Below, one piece after another: positions 59,377 to 64,000 of a stretch of DNA of 64,000 nucleotides (position 1 is the first letter of the stretch; each line of letters begins with the position of its first letter). The stretch comes from Acidimicrobiales bacterium. Its GTDB lineage: Bacteria; Actinomycetota; Acidimicrobiia; Acidimicrobiales; JADJXE01. The notes beneath the pieces were generated by a model. The model did not search any database. It was not told the origin of the DNA and saw only the letters and a list, made by a program, of their open reading frames with translations. The position numbers were made by a program, and so were the translations under genes. The stretch covers positions 1,501,001 through 1,565,000 of the forward strand of contig JADJXE010000001.1 in the NCBI GenBank assembly GCA_016716005.1, written 5' to 3'.

Positions 59377-61443
59377 GTGCGGCAGTTGGCGCCCACCCAG
59401 GGTCAGGGTCAGGTGCTGCGGCTGGGTTGCGAGAAGGCAAGCGATGCGGCCGCGGTCGGCGCGAAGGCGGCCAACCTGGCCCGGGCCACGAGCGCCGGGC
59501 TGCCGGTGCTCCCCGGGTTCGTGCTCTGCGCCGGCCACGCGCCCGGGCACGACCTGTCGGAGGAGGTGCTCGACGCCCTCCGCTCCGCCTGGCTGCACCT
59601 CGACGGCGACAGCAGCGCCCTGGTGGTGCGCTCGTCCTCGACGGCGGAGGACATCGCCACCTCCTCGATGGCCGGGCAGTTCCGATCCGTCACGGGTGTG
59701 CGGGGCTGGCCCGCGTTCCTGGTTGCCGTCGCCACCGTGCTGGCCTCGGCCGAACGCCCGGGAGGCGCCACGGCCCGGCCCATGGGCGTGCTCGTCCAGC
59801 CCCACCTGGACGTGGTCTGCGGTGGGGTGCTGTTCGGCCTCGACCCCGTGCGCGGCGACCGTCGCCACATCGTGATCGAGGCCGTCGCCGGCCAGCCCGA
59901 GGAGTTGGTGAGCGGCCGCGCCATCGCCAGCCGGTTCGTCACCACCCGGCGGGGCCGGCTCCTCTCGCTCGACCGCGGCGGCGACGGCCCGCGGCTCGAC
60001 CGGGCCACCCTCCGGGCGCTCGCCGCCCTGGCCCGGCGGGCCGAGCGCGTGTTCGGCTCTCCCCAGGACGTGGAGTGGGGCATCGACGGCGACGGTCGTC
60101 TCTGGATGCTCCAGAGCCGGCCCATCACCGCGGCCGGGCCGGGCACCCCGCGCGGGCCCGTGCTCGGACCGGGGCCCGTGGCCGAGACCTTCGCCGGGCC
60201 GCTGCATCCCCTGGACGTCGACCTGTGGGTGCGGCCCATGGCCGACGGCATCGACGTCGCGCTGGTGCAGGCCGGCCTGGCGCCGAGGCGCCGCCACGGC
60301 CCACCCGCGGTGACGGTGGTCGGCGGGTGGGCCGCCGCCGACCTGGAACGGCTCGGCTACCGGACCGCCACCAGGCGCTGGTGGTACGGCCTCGAACCTC
60401 GCCGCCTCGGGCGGCGGCTGTGGGCGGCGTGGCGCATCGGCCGGCTCCGGGCCGGGCTGGCGGCCGGCGCCACCGCGCTGGTCGAGCGCGTCGACACCTG
60501 GCTGGCCGCCGTCCCGCCCCTGCCCCTGCTGGACGACGCCGACCTGCTCGCCCTGGTGGAGCGGGCGACACGCACCCTGCGGACGCTGCACGCCCACGAG
60601 GTGCTGGCCGCCACGCTCCTGTCCGCGGATCAGCGGAAGGGGGGACCGGACGGGCCCACGGCGGCCGCGCTGGCGCTCACCGCGCTGGCCCTGGGCCGGG
60701 CCGGCGGGCTCGGTGACGCCGCGCTGTGCCATCGGCATCCCGAGGTCCTGGCCCTCACGACCCCGAGGGTGGGGCCACCGGCACCCCTGCCGGCCGCGCC
60801 GCCGGCCGCCACGGTCCGCACCCTTGCGGCGACGCTGGTCGATCTCGAGCCTCGCGAGGCGCTGCGCCTGCGGGTCCGCTGGGTGCAGGAGCTGGGGGCT
60901 CGCGCCGCCACCGTGCTGGGCGACCGTCTGGCCGCCCGCGGCCGGCTCCCCGACCCGCTGGCCGTACGGGGCCTCACCCTCGACGGCCTGGCCGCGACCC
61001 TCGCCGGTGCCACCGTGGCCGTCCACGACGAAGCGCCCGGACCGCCCCTGCCGGCCTCGTTCCGCCTCGGCCCCGGGGGCGAGGTGGTGCCCGTGGCCGC
61101 GCCGCCCGCCGACGCCGGCATCGGGGCCGGCGGCGGGAGGGGAGTGGGACCGGCCTGCCACGGCTCGCTCGTCCGGCCACCGCGGCCCGGCGACGTGCTG
61201 GTCCTGCGCACCCTCGACCCCACGCTGGCGCCCGTGCTCGCCGGCCTGGCCGGTCTGGTGGCCGAGACGGGCAGCACCCTCTCCCACCTGGCCATCCTCG
61301 CCCGCGAGCAGCGGGTGCCCACCGTGGTCGCGGTGCCCGACGCCCTGCAGCGGTTCCCGGACGGCACGCGACTGCTCGTCGACGGCACCACCGGCGAGGT
61401 GGCCGCGGTGGCGCACGAGACCGTCGCCGAGGGGGGCCCGTGA
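59377..61443 (+). CDS. PEP synthase/rifampin phosphotransferase-like enzyme
   Basis: 688 residues. N-terminal ATP-grasp domain of PPDK/PEP synthase: VGAKAANLARATSAGLPVLPGF, VVRSSSTAEDIATSSMAGQF and QDVEWGIDGDGRLWMLQSRPI. The C-terminal phosphohistidine domain has GSTLSHLAILARE with His637 (usually GGxxSHxAI). The middle (about 270-560) is Arg/Leu-rich and corresponds to the substrate domain of Rph, but is shorter than the roughly 865-residue enzyme would give. It probably transfers beta-phosphate from ATP to a small molecule. GTG 59377 has CGAGGG upstream. TGATG overlap with the next gene. Confidence 0.85.
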   Translation: MRQLAPTQGQGQVLRLGCEKASDAAAVGAKAANLARATSAGLPVLPGFVLCAGHAPGHDLSEEVLDALRSAWLHLDGDSSALVVRSSSTAEDIATSSMAGQFRSVTGVRGWPAFLVAVATVLASAERPGGATARPMGVLVQPHLDVVCGGVLFGLDPVRGDRRHIVIEAVAGQPEELVSGRAIASRFVTTRRGRLLSLDRGGDGPRLDRATLRALAALARRAERVFGSPQDVEWGIDGDGRLWMLQSRPITAAGPGTPRGPVLGPGPVAETFAGPLHPLDVDLWVRPMADGIDVALVQAGLAPRRRHGPPAVTVVGGWAAADLERLGYRTATRRWWYGLEPRRLGRRLWAAWRIGRLRAGLAAGATALVERVDTWLAAVPPLPLLDDADLLALVERATRTLRTLHAHEVLAATLLSADQRKGGPDGPTAAALALTALALGRAGGLGDAALCHRHPEVLALTTPRVGPPAPLPAAPPAATVRTLAATLVDLEPREALRLRVRWVQELGARAATVLGDRLAARGRLPDPLAVRGLTLDGLAATLAGATVAVHDEAPGPPLPASFRLGPGGEVVPVAAPPADAGIGAGGGRGVGPACHGSLVRPPRPGDVLVLRTLDPTLAPVLAGLAGLVAETGSTLSHLAILAREQRVPTVVAVPDALQRFPDGTRLLVDGTTGEVAAVAHETVAEGGP

Positions 61444-62288
61444 TGCGCCGCCTCCCCGGAGCCCTTGCCCGCCTGGCTGCGGTCGTCGCCCTGGTGGTGG
61501 CGGGCGTCTACGTGGTGCTGTACCTGTACCGGTGGGAGTGGCACCGTGCCCTCATCGCCGGCGTGCTGTTCGTGGCGGCCGAGGTGGCGGTGGTGGGGTT
61601 CGCCATGCTCGACCGCATGGGCGGCGGCCAGCCGAGCGCCACGCCGCCGGCCCCGCCCACCGAGTCCCACCGGTTCCCGTGGCTCGACCCCGGCGGCCTG
61701 GCCGTGTTCGTCCCCGTGCTCCTCGGCCTCGGCATCCTGCTCACCCTGGCCGCCTCGGTGGTGGAGCGGGTGGCCCGCTGGACGGCGCCCGCGGCGGGCA
61801 CGCCGTCCGTGCTGGCCGGCCTCGACCGCCTCGAGCACCTCGACCCGCTGGTCGCGGCGGCCCCGACCGGCGCCACGGCCGGCCAGCGTCGAGGCCAGGC
61901 GCTGCTGGCCGTGGCGGCCGTGGCTGCGGTGTCGGTGCTGGCCGCCGGCGGCCTCCGCTGGCTGGCCGACGTGGCCCAGTCGCGCGCCGAGGCCCCCGAC
62001 GCGGCCGCCGTCACGATGATCGACCTGGACGTGTCGGTCCGGGGCAGCCGCTGGTCGCCCGCGCAGGCGGGCGAACGCCTGGCCCACCTGTGCGTGCCCG
62101 ATCCGGTGTTCACGGCCACGGTCCGGCCGGGCGTCGGCGGGCGGCTGCAGGTGGTCGTGGCGCCCGCCCCCGGCCGCACCGACCTGCGCAAGCTCACCGG
62201 CTGCCTGCGCGACGCGACCCTCGACGGGGCGAACGCGCAGGTGGTGACCGTCGCTACCCGGCCGGCTCCACCGCCGGCGGGACCGTGA
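61443..62288 (+). CDS. Three-TM membrane protein with extracytoplasmic domain
   Basis: 281 residues, no family recognised. TM helices at about 5-27 (LARLAAVVALVVAGVYVVLYLY), 38-55 and 83-107, another near 150-170 (ALLAVAAVAAVSVLAAGGL), then a C-terminal soluble domain rich in Val and Arg with paired Cys (HLCVPDPVF, TGCLRDATL). The ATG at 61443 shares one base with the preceding stop (TGATG), so it is translated with the Rph-like enzyme. Its last 35 bases overlap the convergent phosphatase gene. Confidence 0.65.
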   Translation: MRRLPGALARLAAVVALVVAGVYVVLYLYRWEWHRALIAGVLFVAAEVAVVGFAMLDRMGGGQPSATPPAPPTESHRFPWLDPGGLAVFVPVLLGLGILLTLAASVVERVARWTAPAAGTPSVLAGLDRLEHLDPLVAAAPTGATAGQRRGQALLAVAAVAAVSVLAAGGLRWLADVAQSRAEAPDAAAVTMIDLDVSVRGSRWSPAQAGERLAHLCVPDPVFTATVRPGVGGRLQVVVAPAPGRTDLRKLTGCLRDATLDGANAQVVTVATRPAPPPAGP

Positions 62289-64000
62289 ACCGGTACGTCA
62301 CCAGGCTGGTGCCGTCCCAGGTGCGCCCGTCGAGGGTCACCCGCACCTCGGTCCCGTCATCGTCCACCGTCACCAGCCCGAACCGGCCCGCACCGGGGAA
62401 GGCGCCCTCGCTGTAGGGGCCGCCCTTGAGGCTGCCGGCCCGGTCGAGGGCAGCGGCGTGCATGAGCGGGAAGGCGGGCTCGCCGGCCGCCGAGCCCGTC
62501 GCGAAGCCGGTGTGGCTGCCGTCGTCGATGGCGACCATGTGGGCGTCGCCGGCCAGCATCACCAGGTTGGCGATCCCGTGGCCGGCGATCACGTCGGCCA
62601 GCCAGGCCCGCTCGGTGGCGAAGCCGCCCCAGTGGTCGGCGCCGGCCTCGGCGGGCGTGATCCACGGCACGTTCGTCACCAGGATCACGAGGGCGTGGGT
62701 GCGGCTGGCCTCGACCAGCTCGGCCTCCAGCCAGGCGCGCTGCTCGTCACCGAGCATGCTCTTGCCCGGCCCGTCGGGTGCAGCGTCGGGATCGCGGGCG
62801 GAACGGCCGTCGGTGAGGATCACCCGCACCCGCCCCACGGTGAAGGCCTGGAAGATCGGCGAGTCGTCACCGGCCAGCACGTAGTGGGGCACCCGCTCCC
62901 GGTACACGGCCTGCGCGGCCGGGCGGCTGGCCGAGGTGCCATCGGCGTCGTTGGGGCCGTAGTCGTGGTCGTCCCACACGTAGGCCACCGGAACCTCGCG
63001 GTAGAGCGCGGCCTGGGCCGGGGCCGTGAGGGTCTGGTCGTAGGCGTCGCGGAACGCCGCCGGATCGTCGGTGGCGATGTCGGCGTAGTACCAGTCGCCC
63101 GTGGCCAGGAAGAACAGCGGGTCGGCGGCTCGGATGGCGTCGTACACGGCGCCGTTGGAGCCCAGCCGGGAGCACGAGCCGAACGCGAAGGTGAACGACG
63201 CGGCCCCCTCGGGGAACGTGGTGAAGGTCGCGGCCTCGGCCTCGTCGACGGCACCGGCCACGGCCACGGCCACGCGGTACTCGGTGCCGGGCTCCAGGCC
63301 GCCCAGCTCGGCGCGGACCACCGAGGGGTCGGTGGGGGTGCGCTCGGCCGGCACCATGATCGTGGCCGCGGACGACCCGCCGGGAGCCACGGCCACCTCG
63401 ATGGGCGTGGCCGGGTCGTCGTCTCGCACCCGGGCCACCACGGTCGCCGACGTGGCGCTCACGCCCCCGGTCCAGATCCAGCGCACCGGCGTGTCCGGGC
63501 CGGCCCGAAGGTCGCTCTGCGGGTGGCTCGGGCCGTAGAAGTGGTCCCACACGCCGGCGGCCGCCCACCCGCCGCCCACCAGCAGGGCGGCCAGCAGCGC
63601 GGCCAGGGCGGTGATGGCGCCCAGCCGGTGGGTCCGCTGCCACACCAGCCACAGCAGGAAGGCGGGCACGAAGAGAACCAGGGTGGGGAGGAACGACACC
63701 AGCGGCTTGTGCTCGAGCGAGGCGAGGATGCCCACCCCCACGGCACCCACGGCCAGCAGGGTGCTGCCGGGCACGATCCAGCGCAGGGCCAGCAGCCAAC
63801 CCGTCAGGTACGCCACCAGCACGCCGCACAGGGCCAGGCCCTCCCAGAACCCGGCCTCGCCCGACGCCGGGACGCCGGACCGCCAGGTCCAGGCCGCGAT
63901 CCCGAGCACGGCCACGGGCGCCCACACCAGGGCGACACTGCGCAGGACCCGGGCCGCGTGGTCGGGCACGAAGTGCTGGCCGATCAGGCCCCGCCGCGAG
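62254..64000 (-). CDS. PhoD-family alkaline phosphatase with membrane N-terminus, 5' end cut
   Basis: The first start in view is GTG 63969 (571 residues), but the frame stays open to the window edge and there is no ribosome site, so the gene probably begins upstream. About four or five TM helices at the N-terminus precede a PhoD-like N domain (TPVRWIWTGGVSATSATV, a Fn3-like fold). The PhoD metallophosphatase core follows: FGSCSRLGS, ATGDWYYADI, VAYVWDDHDYGPNDADG, ILTDGRS, LVTNVPW and LAGDAHMVAIDD, with Asp/His metal ligands intact. It should release phosphate from esters outside the cell. Its 3' end overlaps the neighbouring membrane-protein gene by 35 bp. Confidence 0.88.
   Translation of the reverse strand, partial: SRRGLIGQHFVPDHAARVLRSVALVWAPVAVLGIAAWTWRSGVPASGEAGFWEGLALCGVLVAYLTGWLLALRWIVPGSTLLAVGAVGVGILASLEHKPLVSFLPTLVLFVPAFLLWLVWQRTHRLGAITALAALLAALLVGGGWAAAGVWDHFYGPSHPQSDLRAGPDTPVRWIWTGGVSATSATVVARVRDDDPATPIEVAVAPGGSSAATIMVPAERTPTDPSVVRAELGGLEPGTEYRVAVAVAGAVDEAEAATFTTFPEGAASFTFAFGSCSRLGSNGAVYDAIRAADPLFFLATGDWYYADIATDDPAAFRDAYDQTLTAPAQAALYREVPVAYVWDDHDYGPNDADGTSASRPAAQAVYRERVPHYVLAGDDSPIFQAFTVGRVRVILTDGRSARDPDAAPDGPGKSMLGDEQRAWLEAELVEASRTHALVILVTNVPWITPAEAGADHWGGFATERAWLADVIAGHGIANLVMLAGDAHMVAIDDGSHTGFATGSAAGEPAFPLMHAAALDRAGSLKGGPYSEGAFPGAGRFGLVTVDDDGTEVRVTLDGRTWDGTSLVTYRFTVPPAVEPAG

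Overview
The window is very GC-rich DNA (roughly three quarters G+C by eye) with dense, mostly leader-poor genes and many GTG and TTG starts. The gene content (an F420-type luciferase-like oxidoreductase, a wax ester synthase/DGAT, MMPL, DUF4916 NUDIX, FmdB-type zinc ribbon, PrsW with a DUF2510 tag, many lipoproteins, FGGY and APH-like kinases) suggests a chromosomal segment of a free-living actinobacterium. My best guess is the Acidimicrobiia (Iamia/Ilumatobacter-like); this is inference from gene content. I see no rRNA, tRNA, phage, insertion sequence or CRISPR array.

Layout. 1-9.4 kb: a secreted cell-wall-binding protein (cut by the window edge), an MMPL transporter behind a strongly palindromic operator/promoter, an MBL hydrolase plus acyl-CoA synthetase operon, an MscS channel, a DUF429 protein and an alpha/beta hydrolase. 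9.6-16.2 kb: acyltransferase-3/SGNH protein, zinc ribbon, cytochrome P450, a 4 x 61-bp repeat array, an unusual DUF4350-like/2-oxoglutarate oxygenase fusion, and a divergent threonine-aldolase-like enzyme. 16.2-24.6 kb: SGNH hydrolase, RpiR regulator, DUF3089 lipoprotein, Tat-exported metallophosphoesterase, VOC protein, a second 61-bp-periodic repeat array, rhodanese lipoprotein and GH29 fucosidase. 24.6-31 kb: SDR, cold-shock protein, an FGGY kinase translationally coupled to a sphingosine-1-phosphate-lyase-like PLP enzyme, a small membrane protein, NUDIX and a beta-lactamase-fold hydrolase. 31-37.2 kb: inositol-3-phosphate synthase divergent from a LysR regulator with a shared LysR box, a saccharopine-dehydrogenase-like protein, a CMD protein, and a DEAD-box helicase that runs in frame into a cold-shock domain carrying its own ribosome binding site.

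37.4-49.4 kb: a frameshifted MFS transporter, an APH-type kinase, an alkyltransferase-like protein, an orphan peptide-type solute-binding lipoprotein, PadR regulator, SHOCT membrane protein, an unknown ferritin-like protein, PrsW protease, pirin, DinB and WS/DGAT. 49.5-53.2 kb: a sugar-acid catabolic operon (IlvD/Edd dehydratase, SDR, Gfo/Idh). 53.3-64 kb: beta-helix lipoprotein, fatty-acid desaturase, a GT4 glycosyltransferase plus (alpha/alpha)-barrel plus LLM-oxidoreductase operon, a short rifampin-phosphotransferase-like PEP enzyme with a membrane partner, and a PhoD-family phosphatase whose 5' end leaves the window.

Common themes. Eight genes have a TANNNT -10-like box exactly 6 or 7 bases before the start codon, which predicts leaderless mRNAs. 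Most gene pairs are short 2-3 gene operons with 4-base stop/start overlaps (GTGA, TTGA, ATGA, TGATG). The most promising unusual biology is the oxygenase/aldolase divergent pair, the kinase/S1P-lyase-like pair, the helicase-cold-shock read-through gene, and the palindrome-controlled MMPL gene.
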